From the NCBI GenBank assembly GCA_036494465.1, contig DASXOJ010000250.1, forward strand, positions 12,283 to 76,282: a stretch of 64,000 nucleotides of DNA, given 5' to 3'. Source of the DNA: CAJCJE01 sp036494465 (GTDB lineage Bacteria > Actinomycetota > Actinomycetes > Mycobacteriales > Pseudonocardiaceae). Both the position numbers and the translations under genes were made by a program. Shown in pieces: positions 35,718 to 44,074 of the stretch (its first letter is position 1; every line of letters begins with the position of its first letter). The notes beneath the pieces are model-generated. The model made no database searches. It worked only from the letters and a program-made list of their open reading frames with translations, and had not been told where the DNA came from.

Positions 35718-38700
35718 TGGCGGACAGCGAACTGGGCGTGGTGTTCGAAGGGCTTGCGCAGGACGCCGAACCGGCCGCGGGCAACATGGCCAAATCCGTT
35801 GCCGACGTCGCCGAGAATGCCGCGAACATCGAGGACGGCAACGTCGCCGACACCCTGGCCAGGGACGCGAGCAACGCCAAGTCCTTCGACGACATCGCGC
35901 CCGGCAGCGAACCCGTGCCGCCGGAGCCGACCCCGACCGACGGAGGTGCACCCTCGGACGACGCCGGCGCACCGCCCGGCCACCCCGACGAACCACCCAC
36001 CCCGGGCGGCCAGCGGGCCGAGGGCAACGACGGCGTCGACGGCGAGGGCGGCGACCCGGTCGACGTGGTGTCCGGGCAGATGATCACCGACGCGGCCGAC
36101 GTCACCCTCGCCGGGGCGCTGCCGCTGATCCTGCGCCGCGCCTACGCCTCGGGCTACCGCGACGGCGCCCGGTTCGGACCGGGCTGGTCGGCAACCATCG
36201 ACCAGCGCCTCGAATTCACCGCCGGGTCGATCCGCTACCTCGGCGACGACGGCCAGGTTCTCGTCTACCCGCACCCGGACGGCGCGCCGGTGCTGCCCGC
36301 CGCGGGCGCGCGCTGGCCGTTGACCAGGGACGGCGCCACCTACCGGGTGACCGACCCCAGTTCCGGCCTTGTCCGCCACTTCGCGCCCGACGAGACCACG
36401 CCCGACCGGTTCCCGCTCGCCGCGCTGACCGACCGCAACGGCAACCGGATCGCCTTCGCGCCCGACCGGGTCAGCCACGACGGCGGCTACCTGATCGCCG
36501 TCGACACCACCAGCACCCCGGTCGGTCAGCGGGTCAGCGGGTTGCGGCTGCTCGACGGCTCGCCAGACGGGATCCGGCTGGTTCGCTACGGCTACGACGA
36601 CCGGGGGCGGCTGACCGCGATCACCGACTCCACCGGCGCCCCGTACCGCTACGACTACGACGACGCCGATCGCATCGTCGCCTGGACCGACCGCAACGAC
36701 TACCGCTACACCTATACCTACGACCCGTCCGGCCGGGTGATCCGGGCGCGAGGCCAGGACGGCGCGCTCGGCTCGTCCTTCACCTACGACACCGAGAACC
36801 GCACCAGCACCGTCACCAACGCCGCCGGCGACACCACCGTCTACCACTACGACCGCCACAACCACCTGACCAGGGTGATCGACCCGCTCGGCAACACGGT
36901 CGGCATGGAGTACGACGCCTACCACCGGTTGCTCTCCCACACCGACGGGCTCGGCAACACGATCCGCTACACGCTCGACGAGAACGGCGATCCGATCCAG
37001 GTCGACCAGCCGGACGGCTCCCGCCTGAGTATCGAATACCGGAACCAGCGCCCGGTACTGGCGATCGACGCCGACGGTGGACGCTGGGAACACCGCTACG
37101 ACGAGCGCGGCAATCTGCTGTCCGTCACCGACCCAGCGGGCGGCGTCATCGCCTACACCTACGACGCGCGCGGTCATCGCATCGCCCGCACCGACCCGCT
37201 CGGCCGCGTCGAACGCTACGTCACCAACCCGGCCGGTCTCGTCGTGGTTGTCACCACGGCGCGTGGTGACAACGCCCAGTTCACCCGGGACGCGTTCGGC
37301 CGCATCGCGGCGATCACCGATCCGATGCGCGGCGTCACCCGGCAGGGCTGGACCGTCGAGGGCAGACCGATGTGGCGCACGTGGGCGGATGGCGCCCAGG
37401 AACAGTGGCGGCACGACGCAGCAGGCAACCTGATCGAATACCGCGACCCGGCCGGTCGCGCCACATCCTTGAGCTACGGCCCGTTCGGCCTCCCAGCCGC
37501 GCGCACCGATCCCGACGGCGCGGTGTACCAGTTCACCCACGACCACGAACTGCGGCTCACCGCCGTGACCAATCCGCTCGGCCTGCGCTGGCGGTACGTG
37601 TTCGACGTGGCCGGGCGGCTGGTCGAAGAGACCGACTTCAACGAACGCACCGTGCGCTACACCAACGACGCGGCCAACCGGCTTGCCTCGCGCACCAACG
37701 GCGCGGGCCAGACCGTGCGGTACGACCGCGACGCGGTCGGGCGGGTCACCCGGGCTCTCGCCGACGACGGCCGGACGACGAGTTTCGGCTACGACCTGGC
37801 GGGCCGGACGGTGCGCGCCGCCACCGACGACTGCGTACTCGAATACGGCTACGACGCCATCGGCCGGATCATCGCTGAGACCGTGGACGGCCGAACCCTG
37901 CACCACAGCTACGATCTGGCCGGTCAGCGTGTCCGCCGCGTCACCCCGTCCGGCGCGGTGTCCACCTGGACCTATGACGCGGCCGGACTGCCCGCCGGGC
38001 TGACGACGGCAGGCGGAAACCTGGCATTCCGGCACGACGCGGCAGGGCGGGAGATCGGCCGGACCTTCGGCAACGCCACCCTGACCCAGGACTGGGACCC
38101 GGCGAATCAACTCATCGGGCAAACGATCTGGAGCCGGGACAACGCCGGTTCGGCCCAGCGGCTGCAGGCTCGCGGCTACACCTACCATCCCGACGGCCGC
38201 GCGGCCGCGATCGCGGACCTGCTCGCGGGTACCCGCCAGTTCGACCTCGACGCGGCGGGCCGGGTCACCGGCGTGCGCGCGGCCAACTGGCGGGAGACCT
38301 ACGCCTACGACGCGCTGGGCAACCTGTCCGCCGCCGGTTACCCGGCCCGCGACGACGACGCGCAGGGACCGCGCCAGGTGCAGGGCACGCTGGTCCGGCA
38401 GGCCGGTCGCTGCACGTACACCTACGACGCACAGGGCCGCGTGGTGCGCGCTATCCGCCACACGCTGTCCGGGCAGCGCCGGGAATGGCGCTATGGCTGG
38501 GATGCCGCCGATCGCCTCACCGGCGTGGTGACTCCCGACGGCACCACCTGGCGCTACCGCTACGACCCGATGGGCCGCCGCATCGCCAAGACCCGCCTTG
38601 GCCCAGATGGCAATCCGGTCCAGGAAATCGAGTTCAGCTGGGACGGCGCGGCTCTCGCCGAACAGCGGACCGGCGGCGGTGGCCTCCGGGAGGCCGTGAC

Positions 38701-39523
38701 CTGGGACTACGAACCCGACGGCTACCGGCCCGCGACCCAACTGCACCGGACCTGGCGGTTCGACGCGAGCAGTCAGGAGGAGATCGACCGCCGCTTCTAC
38801 GCGATCGTCACCGATCTCGTCGGCACCCCGAGCGAACTCCTCACCCCCGACGGCCGCATCGCCTGGCGCCGGTTCATGAGCCTGTGGGGCGTCGCCACCT
38901 CGACCGGTGAGTCCGGTGTGGACTGTCCACTCGGGTTTCCCGGCCAGTACGACGACGCCGAGACCGGCCTGCGCTACAACCTGATGCGCTACTACGACGC
39001 CGACACCGCCGCGTACCTCTCGCCCGACCCGTTCGGCCTGCGCCCCGCGGTCAACCCGCACCGCTACGTCGACAACCCGCTGCTGCTGATCGACCCGCTC
39101 GGCCTGTCCGCGTTCACCCCGCTACAGCTGGGATTCACGAACCTCTGGTCACCCGTCGAATACAACGGCCAGCGCGTCTACCAGCGCGACGACCTGATCG
39201 ACCCGGACTACACCTCGCCCCTGGACAAATACGGCCGGACGAACCTGAAACGCATGACCCAGGGCCTGGCCCCGATGGGACCGGACGACAAACCGATCAA
39301 CATCCACCACATGCTGCAAACCCAGGACGGCCCGCTCGCCGAAGTGACCCAGTCGATGCACCTGGCCCAAGGTGCCTACCAGGGGAGCGGTTCCTACAAT
39401 ACGTTGCACTGGAAGGCCGGTACCGACATTCCGAGCGGCATCGACCGGCCGGCGTTCGAGGACTGGAAAAAGGGCTACTGGAAAGAACGCGCCAAGGGAT
39501 TCGGATGGTGTCCTAAGACATGA
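35717..39523 (+). CDS. RHS-repeat polymorphic toxin with LHH-type nuclease C-terminus
   Basis: 1268 residues. Residues ~1-110 are a Pro/Asp-rich linker, followed by a DUF6531-like entry (DPVDVVSGQMITDAADVTL) and then ~25 YD/RHS repeats (for example YGYDDRGRLTAITDS, YTYDARGHRIARTDPLG). The RHS core closes at YYDADTAAYLSPDPFGL. After DPLGLSA (~1130) begins a ~138-residue tip with NIHHMLQTQDGPLAEVTQSMH (His1197-His1198), the pattern of LHH nucleases of the HNH/Endo VII superfamily. It should be exported with the upstream ESX-like protein. The downstream SUKH gene is the likely antidote. Confidence 0.85.
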   Translation: MADSELGVVFEGLAQDAEPAAGNMAKSVADVAENAANIEDGNVADTLARDASNAKSFDDIAPGSEPVPPEPTPTDGGAPSDDAGAPPGHPDEPPTPGGQRAEGNDGVDGEGGDPVDVVSGQMITDAADVTLAGALPLILRRAYASGYRDGARFGPGWSATIDQRLEFTAGSIRYLGDDGQVLVYPHPDGAPVLPAAGARWPLTRDGATYRVTDPSSGLVRHFAPDETTPDRFPLAALTDRNGNRIAFAPDRVSHDGGYLIAVDTTSTPVGQRVSGLRLLDGSPDGIRLVRYGYDDRGRLTAITDSTGAPYRYDYDDADRIVAWTDRNDYRYTYTYDPSGRVIRARGQDGALGSSFTYDTENRTSTVTNAAGDTTVYHYDRHNHLTRVIDPLGNTVGMEYDAYHRLLSHTDGLGNTIRYTLDENGDPIQVDQPDGSRLSIEYRNQRPVLAIDADGGRWEHRYDERGNLLSVTDPAGGVIAYTYDARGHRIARTDPLGRVERYVTNPAGLVVVVTTARGDNAQFTRDAFGRIAAITDPMRGVTRQGWTVEGRPMWRTWADGAQEQWRHDAAGNLIEYRDPAGRATSLSYGPFGLPAARTDPDGAVYQFTHDHELRLTAVTNPLGLRWRYVFDVAGRLVEETDFNERTVRYTNDAANRLASRTNGAGQTVRYDRDAVGRVTRALADDGRTTSFGYDLAGRTVRAATDDCVLEYGYDAIGRIIAETVDGRTLHHSYDLAGQRVRRVTPSGAVSTWTYDAAGLPAGLTTAGGNLAFRHDAAGREIGRTFGNATLTQDWDPANQLIGQTIWSRDNAGSAQRLQARGYTYHPDGRAAAIADLLAGTRQFDLDAAGRVTGVRAANWRETYAYDALGNLSAAGYPARDDDAQGPRQVQGTLVRQAGRCTYTYDAQGRVVRAIRHTLSGQRREWRYGWDAADRLTGVVTPDGTTWRYRYDPMGRRIAKTRLGPDGNPVQEIEFSWDGAALAEQRTGGGGLREAVTWDYEPDGYRPATQLHRTWRFDASSQEEIDRRFYAIVTDLVGTPSELLTPDGRIAWRRFMSLWGVATSTGESGVDCPLGFPGQYDDAETGLRYNLMRYYDADTAAYLSPDPFGLRPAVNPHRYVDNPLLLIDPLGLSAFTPLQLGFTNLWSPVEYNGQRVYQRDDLIDPDYTSPLDKYGRTNLKRMTQGLAPMGPDDKPINIHHMLQTQDGPLAEVTQSMHLAQGAYQGSGSYNTLHWKAGTDIPSGIDRPAFEDWKKGYWKERAKGFGWCPKT

Positions 39524-39993
39524 GCGGTGTCGACTCCGTGCGGGAACTCGTCGAGCTGATCCAGAACAACCCGGACGAGGCCAACTTCACCGGTGGCTTG
39601 AGCGAGGAGGACATCGCCCGCGCCGAAACCGAGCTCGCGGCGACCTTCCCGCCCTCCTACCGCTTCTTCCTGGCCGAGCTGGGCAGTTGCGAGGCGGGCA
39701 GCGTCGAACTGCTCGGCGTCTACCGGACCGCGGCGCTGGGCGATCGACTGCTCGGCACCGTATCGGAAACCCTCGACGCCCGTGGCGACGAGCGTTTTCC
39801 CCGCGATCTGCTGGTGATCGAGTACGACGGCATGGGCGGGATCATTTCGCTGGACGCCTCTGCGCCGGACCAGGACGGCGAATATCCGGTCGTCGTCTGG
39901 GATCCGGGTGCAGACGCGCGCGGTGGCCCCGAGCGGCTGGCTGACGATTTCGGCACGTACGCCTTGCGTCGTTGCCAGGTCGGGTTGGGCTGA
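39520..39993 (+). CDS. SUKH (SMI1/KNR4) family immunity protein
   Basis: 157 residues. SUKH signature: LSEEDIARAETELAATFPPSYRFFLAELG near the N-terminus and LLVIEYDGMGGIISLD mid-protein. ATG 39520 overlaps the toxin stop (ATGA). SUKH proteins neutralise nuclease toxins by direct binding, matching the LHH tip of the RHS protein. Confidence 0.85.
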   Translation: MSGVDSVRELVELIQNNPDEANFTGGLSEEDIARAETELAATFPPSYRFFLAELGSCEAGSVELLGVYRTAALGDRLLGTVSETLDARGDERFPRDLLVIEYDGMGGIISLDASAPDQDGEYPVVVWDPGADARGGPERLADDFGTYALRRCQVGLG

Positions 39994-39994
39994 G

Positions 39995-40180
39995 TCAGAT
40001 CCCGGTGGTCACGCCGGTTCGGCGAACAACGCGTTCATGCAGCGCGGCCCGGTTGTCGCCGGGCAGGGTCCAGGTCACGTCCGGCGCGAGCGCGCCGCGC
40101 AGCCCCTCCCAGTCTTTTGTGGACAGCGCGGTGACGAACGCGGTGGCGAGGTCGTGCTTGGTCTGTTCGGCGGTCGGCAT
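39995..40180 (-). pseudogene. SnoaL/NTF2-like fold gene remnant
   Basis: 61 residues. The N-terminus (TKHDLATAFVTALSTKDWEGLRGALAPDVTWTLPG) is a clear SnoaL-like opening, but the frame ends after ~60 residues where ~60 more are expected. The stop is one base from the SUKH stop, so the 3' half was probably lost when the toxin-immunity locus arrived or rearranged. Its promoter and the ArsR operator are intact. Confidence 0.6.
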
Positions 40181-40197
40181 GCGAAACCCTTCCGGTG

Positions 40198-40221
40198 ACA
40201 GTTCGATTTATTTTGAACTGT
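40198..40221. promoter_or_regulatory. ArsR-type operator between SnoaL remnant and arsR-like gene
   Basis: ACAGTTC (40198-40204) and GAACTGT (40215-40221) form a perfect 7-bp inverted repeat with a 10-bp AT-rich spacer. It lies 10 bp before the ArsR-type ATG at 40232 and 17 bp before the divergent start at 40180. Confidence 0.65.
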
Positions 40222-40231
40222 AGCGCGTATC

Positions 40232-40534
40232 ATGGTGGGCGTGGAACTGGATCACCCGGCGACCGATGCACTGCGCATCGAGGACGTGCTGGCCGCGCTC
40301 AACCACCCGGCTCGGTTGCGGGTGGTGCGCACGCTCGCCTCCAACGACGAGCTGACCTGCCAGGAGATCCTGCCCGACATGACCAAGAGCAGCGCCAGCC
40401 ACCACTGGCGGATGCTGCGCGAGAGCGGCATCGTCGAACAGCGCCGCGAGGGCCGCTACCTGTACCTGCGGCTGCGCAAAGCCGACCTGGACACCCGCTT
40501 CCCCGGCCTGCTCGACGCGGTCATCAAGGGTTGA
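40232..40534 (+). CDS. ArsR-family transcriptional regulator
   Basis: 100 residues. Winged helix: VLAALNHPARLRVVRTLAS, CQEILPDMTKSSASHHWRMLRESGIVEQRREGRYLYLRL. No obvious metal-binding Cys cluster (only CQE), so it probably senses a non-metal cue. It is divergent from the SnoaL remnant and shares its operator. The 3' end overlaps the convergent dehydrogenase by 11 bp. Confidence 0.82.
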   Translation: MVGVELDHPATDALRIEDVLAALNHPARLRVVRTLASNDELTCQEILPDMTKSSASHHWRMLRESGIVEQRREGRYLYLRLRKADLDTRFPGLLDAVIKG

Positions 40535-41477
40535 GCATCCGAACCGGCGCCCCTGCCCGCCAGGCCGCGATGTCCTCGACCGCCTCGCGGAAGTAGACCC
40601 GGTAGTTGGTGTCGCTCACGTAGCCGAGGTGCGGCGTGGCCAGCACGTTCGGCAATGTGCGGAACGGGTGCCCGGCAGGCAGCGGTTCCTGCTCGAACAC
40701 GTCGAGCCCGGCCCCGGCGATCCGGCCCGAGCGCAGCACGTCGACCAGCGCGTTCTGGTCCACGATCGCCGCGCGCGAGGTGTTGATCAGCAGCGCCCCG
40801 GGTCGCAGCAGCGCGAGGTCGTCCGCGCCGAGCAGGCCCCGCGTGCGGTCGGAGAGCACCAGGTGCACGGACAGCACATCGCTGGCCCGCACCAACTCCG
40901 CCTTGCTCGCGGCGAGCCGAACCCCCTCGGCTGAGGTCCGTTCCTCGGTCAGGTTCTGGCTCCAGGCCACGACATCCATCCCGAACGCCCTGCCGACCCG
41001 CCCGACCGCGCCGCCGATCTTGCCGAAACCGAGCAGCCCCAACGTCTTCCCGGCCAGTGTCGTACCGACCGTGCTCTGCCACGGTCCGTTGGTCCGCAAC
41101 TCGGCGTTCTCGACGGTGATGCGGCGAGCCAGACCCAGGATCAGCGCCCAGGTGAGCTCGGCGGGCGGTTTGCTGTCGCTGCCGGTCCCGCACACCGTCA
41201 CGCCCGCATCGGCGGCCGCGGTCAGATCGATCGACGCGTTGCGCATGCCGCTGGTGATCAGCAGGCGCAACGCTGGCAGCCGGGCGAACAACTCGGCGGG
41301 GAACGGGGTGCGCTCGCGCATGATCACCAGGATCTCGCAGTCCCGCACGGCCTCGACCAGGTCGTTCTGGGAGGCGAAATGCTCCTGGTAGCTGCGTACT
41401 TCGACGCCGTCCAGCCCGGCCCAGTCCGCCATGGCCAGCGCGACATCCTGATAGTCGTCCAACACCGCGACACGCAC
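40524..41477 (-). CDS. D-2-hydroxyacid dehydrogenase, NAD(P)-dependent
   Basis: 317 residues. Rossmann motif LLGFGKIGGAVG; catalytic Arg in NTSRAAIVD, Glu in DVFEQEPL and His in ATPHLGY. It has the PGDH/glyoxylate reductase family length and order. It would reduce a 2-oxoacid or oxidise a D-2-hydroxyacid; the substrate is not predictable. No linked pathway genes. Confidence 0.85.
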   Translation of the reverse strand: MRVAVLDDYQDVALAMADWAGLDGVEVRSYQEHFASQNDLVEAVRDCEILVIMRERTPFPAELFARLPALRLLITSGMRNASIDLTAAADAGVTVCGTGSDSKPPAELTWALILGLARRITVENAELRTNGPWQSTVGTTLAGKTLGLLGFGKIGGAVGRVGRAFGMDVVAWSQNLTEERTSAEGVRLAASKAELVRASDVLSVHLVLSDRTRGLLGADDLALLRPGALLINTSRAAIVDQNALVDVLRSGRIAGAGLDVFEQEPLPAGHPFRTLPNVLATPHLGYVSDTNYRVYFREAVEDIAAWRAGAPVRMLNP

Positions 41478-41486
41478 GGCATCAAG

Positions 41487-41927
41487 CTAACTTGCCTGGC
41501 CGGTCGGCAGATCCTCGGGCCAGCCGATCACCCGCCGCGCCTCGATCGCGCGCACCACGGCGCCGGTGAAGTTCGCGCCGGTCACGTCGGTGAGACCGGC
41601 GGGCGTGCCAGTGTTGACGTAGCCGAACCTGGCCCAGCTCAGGTCGGCATTGCTCAGGTCGGCACCGCGCAGGTAGCAACCGGAGAACGCGGCGCGCCGC
41701 AGCGACGCCGCGCTCAGGTCGACGCCGCGCAGGTCGCAGAACAGGAAGTGGCAGCCGTCCAGGCTGGCGTGCCGCAGGTCGGCGTTGCGGAACGAGCAGT
41801 GCCGCAGCCACAGCGGTTGGCAGCGCAGAGAAGTCAGGTCCGCACCGTCGAACACCTGATCGGCGACGTTGCCGTACCGGCGCTGCGCGTGCAGGAACTC
41901 GCGCGGCGTCGCCATGAAATAGATCAT
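41487..41927 (-). CDS. Pentapeptide-repeat protein
   Basis: 146 residues with repeats of A(D/N)LxX type from ~28 to ~125: FDGADLTSLRC, FRNADLRHASLDGC, LRGVDLSAASL, LRGADLSNADL, VTGANFTGAVV. Right-handed quadrilateral beta-helix expected. Some relatives protect type II topoisomerases from quinolones, but this cannot be claimed here. Start ATG 41927 or 41915. Confidence 0.78.
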   Translation of the reverse strand: MIYFMATPREFLHAQRRYGNVADQVFDGADLTSLRCQPLWLRHCSFRNADLRHASLDGCHFLFCDLRGVDLSAASLRRAAFSGCYLRGADLSNADLSWARFGYVNTGTPAGLTDVTGANFTGAVVRAIEARRVIGWPEDLPTGQAS

Positions 41928-41997
41928 GACATTCAGATCACGGTGAGGCGACCGGATTAGTCCAACATCGCCCTTTGGTGCGGGTCTGGCACTATGC

Positions 41998-42045
41998 GTA
42001 GGAGTATTCCTACGCTTGACGGGTAGGAATACTCCTACCTATTGT
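41998..42045 (+). promoter_or_regulatory. ArsR promoter with two mirrored palindromic operators
   Basis: GTAGGAGTATTCCTAC (41998-42013) and GTAGGAATACTCCTAC (42023-42038) are reverse complements of each other and each palindromic (GTAGGA/TCCTAC). The second lies inside the 18-bp spacer between TTGACG (42016-42021) and TATTGT (42040-42045). The -10 ends 6 nt before the GTG at 42052, indicating a leaderless, autorepressed transcript. Confidence 0.8.
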
Positions 42046-42051
42046 GGTGGG

Positions 42052-42408
42052 GTGCCCCAGCGAACCAAGGACTCCGCGACCGACCGCCTCTTCGGCGCGC
42101 TGGCCAACCCCACCCGGCGCGACGTGCTCGACCTGCTGCTCTCCGGTCCGCGCACGGTCGCGGACATCGCGACGCACTTCGACATGGCCCGGCCGAGCGT
42201 GTCCGAGCACCTGAAGGTGCTCAAGGACGGCGGCCTGGTCGCGGAAACCCGGCACGGCCGGTTCCGCCACTACGCGGTCGAGCCGCAACCCCTGCACGAC
42301 CTGGGGGAGTGGCTACGCCCCTACGAACGCTTCTGGCGCGAACGGCTGGCCGCCATGGCCGAACTCGTCGACCAGATCGCTGCCCAAGACACGGAGGAAT
42401 CCGAGTGA
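42052..42408 (+). CDS. ArsR-family regulator paired with an SRPBCC protein
   Basis: 118 residues. HTH: LFGALANPTRRDVLDLLLSGPRTVADIATHFDMARPSVSEHLKVLKDGGLV. This subtype (SdpR-like) typically occurs upstream of AHSA1/SRPBCC proteins, as here. GTG 42052 is at the predicted transcription start. The stop overlaps the next gene (GTGA). Confidence 0.85.
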   Translation: MPQRTKDSATDRLFGALANPTRRDVLDLLLSGPRTVADIATHFDMARPSVSEHLKVLKDGGLVAETRHGRFRHYAVEPQPLHDLGEWLRPYERFWRERLAAMAELVDQIAAQDTEESE

Positions 42409-42866
42409 CCGAGGACCCGACCAGCATCAACGTCGACCAGTTCTTCCCGCACCCACCCGAACTGGTGTGGCGCGTGCTGACCACGTCCGAGCTGATGGCG
42501 CGCTGGCTGATGCCCAACGACTTCAAACCCGAGCTCGGCCACGTGTTCACCTTCACCAGCAAACCGATACCCGGCACGGACTTCTCCGGCACCGGCCGCT
42601 CCGAGGTGTTATCGATCGAGGAACCGGCCCTGCTGCGGATCAGCTGGCAGGACGCGGCAAAACCGGACGGCCCGGTCACCTTCGTCACCTGGCGCCTGGA
42701 GTCCGAGGGGCGCGGCACCCGGATGTTCCTGGAACACAGCGGTTTCGACCTCGACAACCCGCAGCAGCGAGCCATGCGCAAGATCATGGGCGGTGGCTGG
42801 CGTGGCATCGTCGAGCGCGGTTTCGGTGTCGTGCTGGACGAGATCGCCGGCGCCGAGGTTAAGTGA
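42405..42866 (+). CDS. SRPBCC / AHSA1-like protein
   Basis: 153 residues: FFPHPPELVWRVLTTSELMARWLMP opening, TFVTWRLESEGRGTRMFLEHSGF, and a C-terminal long helix GWRGIVERGFGVVLDEI. START-like hydrophobic cavity fold; ligand unknown. Coupled to the ArsR gene; family pairs of this sort are usually co-repressed. Confidence 0.8.
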   Translation: MTEDPTSINVDQFFPHPPELVWRVLTTSELMARWLMPNDFKPELGHVFTFTSKPIPGTDFSGTGRSEVLSIEEPALLRISWQDAAKPDGPVTFVTWRLESEGRGTRMFLEHSGFDLDNPQQRAMRKIMGGGWRGIVERGFGVVLDEIAGAEVK

Positions 42867-42886
42867 TCGGTTAACGACGGCATCCG

Positions 42887-42941
42887 GACACCTCCCGGCG
42901 CGACGTAGCCTTGGGGCTCGCCCGTCACCCCGGGAGGTGTC
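42887..42941 (+). promoter_or_regulatory. 12-bp inverted repeat masking the ribosome site of the 88-aa/MoxR operon
   Basis: GACACCTCCCGG (42887-42898) and CCGGGAGGTGTC (42930-42941) are exact reverse complements. The right arm contains the GGGAGG Shine-Dalgarno for the ATG at 42944, so in RNA the stem would block initiation. The 31-nt loop contains a minor GGG-CTCG-CCC hairpin. It could alternatively attenuate the upstream transcript; no T-tract follows. Confidence 0.5.
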
Positions 42942-42943
42942 TG

Positions 42944-43210
42944 ATGCAAGGCAGCGAGCAGGCGTTGGACGTGCTGCGCGACATCTGGCACGCGCGCTCG
43001 CAGACCAGCGCCGAACTCGACGAGATCCACGGCCAACGCCACCAGAAGACGTGCAAGAACATGAAGAACGTCGGCTTCGGTGGCAATGCGGATCCGGTCG
43101 ACAACGATCTGCGCGTGGCCTGGCGGGACCGGCTGGAACGCGACGGCAAGCTGCGCCCGGACGCGGAAAGCGTCGGCGACCTGCTGCGCGACCCGGCCGA
43201 CCGTGGCTGA
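42944..43210 (+). CDS. Hypothetical 88-residue protein heading the MoxR-VWA operon
   Basis: 88 residues, charged and helical: QGSEQALDVLRDIWHARSQ, HQKTCKNMKNVGFGG, DLRVAWRDRLERDGKL. No family recognised. ATG 42944 with GGGAGG at 6 nt inside a hairpin. It overlaps the MoxR start by 8 nt, implying coupling, perhaps an adaptor of the ATPase. Confidence 0.5.
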   Translation: MQGSEQALDVLRDIWHARSQTSAELDEIHGQRHQKTCKNMKNVGFGGNADPVDNDLRVAWRDRLERDGKLRPDAESVGDLLRDPADRG

Positions 43211-44072
43211 CCCCACCTCGGTCGCCGACCTCACCGACACGCTGCTGGCAGGCGGTTATCTCGCCGATCGAGGACTGGCCACCGCAGTCTATGTCGCGAT
43301 GTCGTTGCGCCGCCCGGTGTTGCTCGAAGGCGAGGTCGGCGTCGGCAAGACCGAGCTCGCCAAGGTGATCGCGGCACGCTACCAGCGCGAGCTGATCCGG
43401 TTGCAGTGCTACGAAGGCATCGACACCAACCAGGCACTGTACGAATGGGACTACGCGAGGCAACTCCTGCACATCAGGGCCCTCTCCGAACACCAGCTAG
43501 CCGACGACACCACGGTGGACGCCCTGTTCGGCCCCAAGTTCCTGCTGGAACGCCCACTGCTCAAAGCCATCCGGACCGGCAGCAGCGCCGTCCTGCTCAT
43601 CGACGAGATCGACCGCGCCGACGACGAGTTCGAGGCTTTTCTGCTGGAGTTGTTGTCCGACTTCCAGATCAGCATTCCCGAGATCGGCACCATCGCCGCC
43701 GCCGAACCGCCGCTGGTCATCCTCACCTCCAACCGCACCCGCGAACTGCACGACGCGCTCAAACGCCGCTGCCTCTACCACTGGATCGACTACCCGAGCC
43801 CCGAACGCGAAATCGAGATCGTCCTGCTCCGCCAACCCCAGGTCGCGCAGGCACTGGCCGAACAAGTGGTCGGCGCCGTGCACCGCCTCCGCGAACTCGA
43901 ACTGGCCAAGCCGCCCGGCGTCGCGGAAACCATCGACTGGGCCCGCACCCTCGATTTCCTCGGCGAGACCAACCTGACCCCGGCCGCCGCCGACGCCACC
44001 ATCGGCGCGGTGATCAAGGAGCACGACGACCTCACCCTGGTCCGCGCCAACCTCGACGAGCTCACCGGCTGA
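43203..44072 (+). CDS. MoxR-family AAA+ ATPase (CoxD-like)
   Basis: 289 residues. Walker A GEVGVGKTE, Walker B VLLIDEIDRAD, sensor 1 LTSNRTRELHD and Arg finger region LKRRCLYHW. This MoxR subgroup works with VWA partners as a metallocentre chaperone; CoxD inserts Cu/S into CO dehydrogenase. The adjacent CoxE-like VWA gene and the cox clusters 7-20 kb away make a CO-dehydrogenase maturation role reasonable, though inferred. Confidence 0.82.
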   Translation: MADPTSVADLTDTLLAGGYLADRGLATAVYVAMSLRRPVLLEGEVGVGKTELAKVIAARYQRELIRLQCYEGIDTNQALYEWDYARQLLHIRALSEHQLADDTTVDALFGPKFLLERPLLKAIRTGSSAVLLIDEIDRADDEFEAFLLELLSDFQISIPEIGTIAAAEPPLVILTSNRTRELHDALKRRCLYHWIDYPSPEREIEIVLLRQPQVAQALAEQVVGAVHRLRELELAKPPGVAETIDWARTLDFLGETNLTPAAADATIGAVIKEHDDLTLVRANLDELTG

Positions 44073-44074
44073 CC

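Noticed and set aside
35309..39061. 1250-codon minus-strand open frame opposite the RHS gene
   Set aside because: Low-complexity Val/Gly/Arg shadow; the plus strand has regular YD repeats and an immunity gene.
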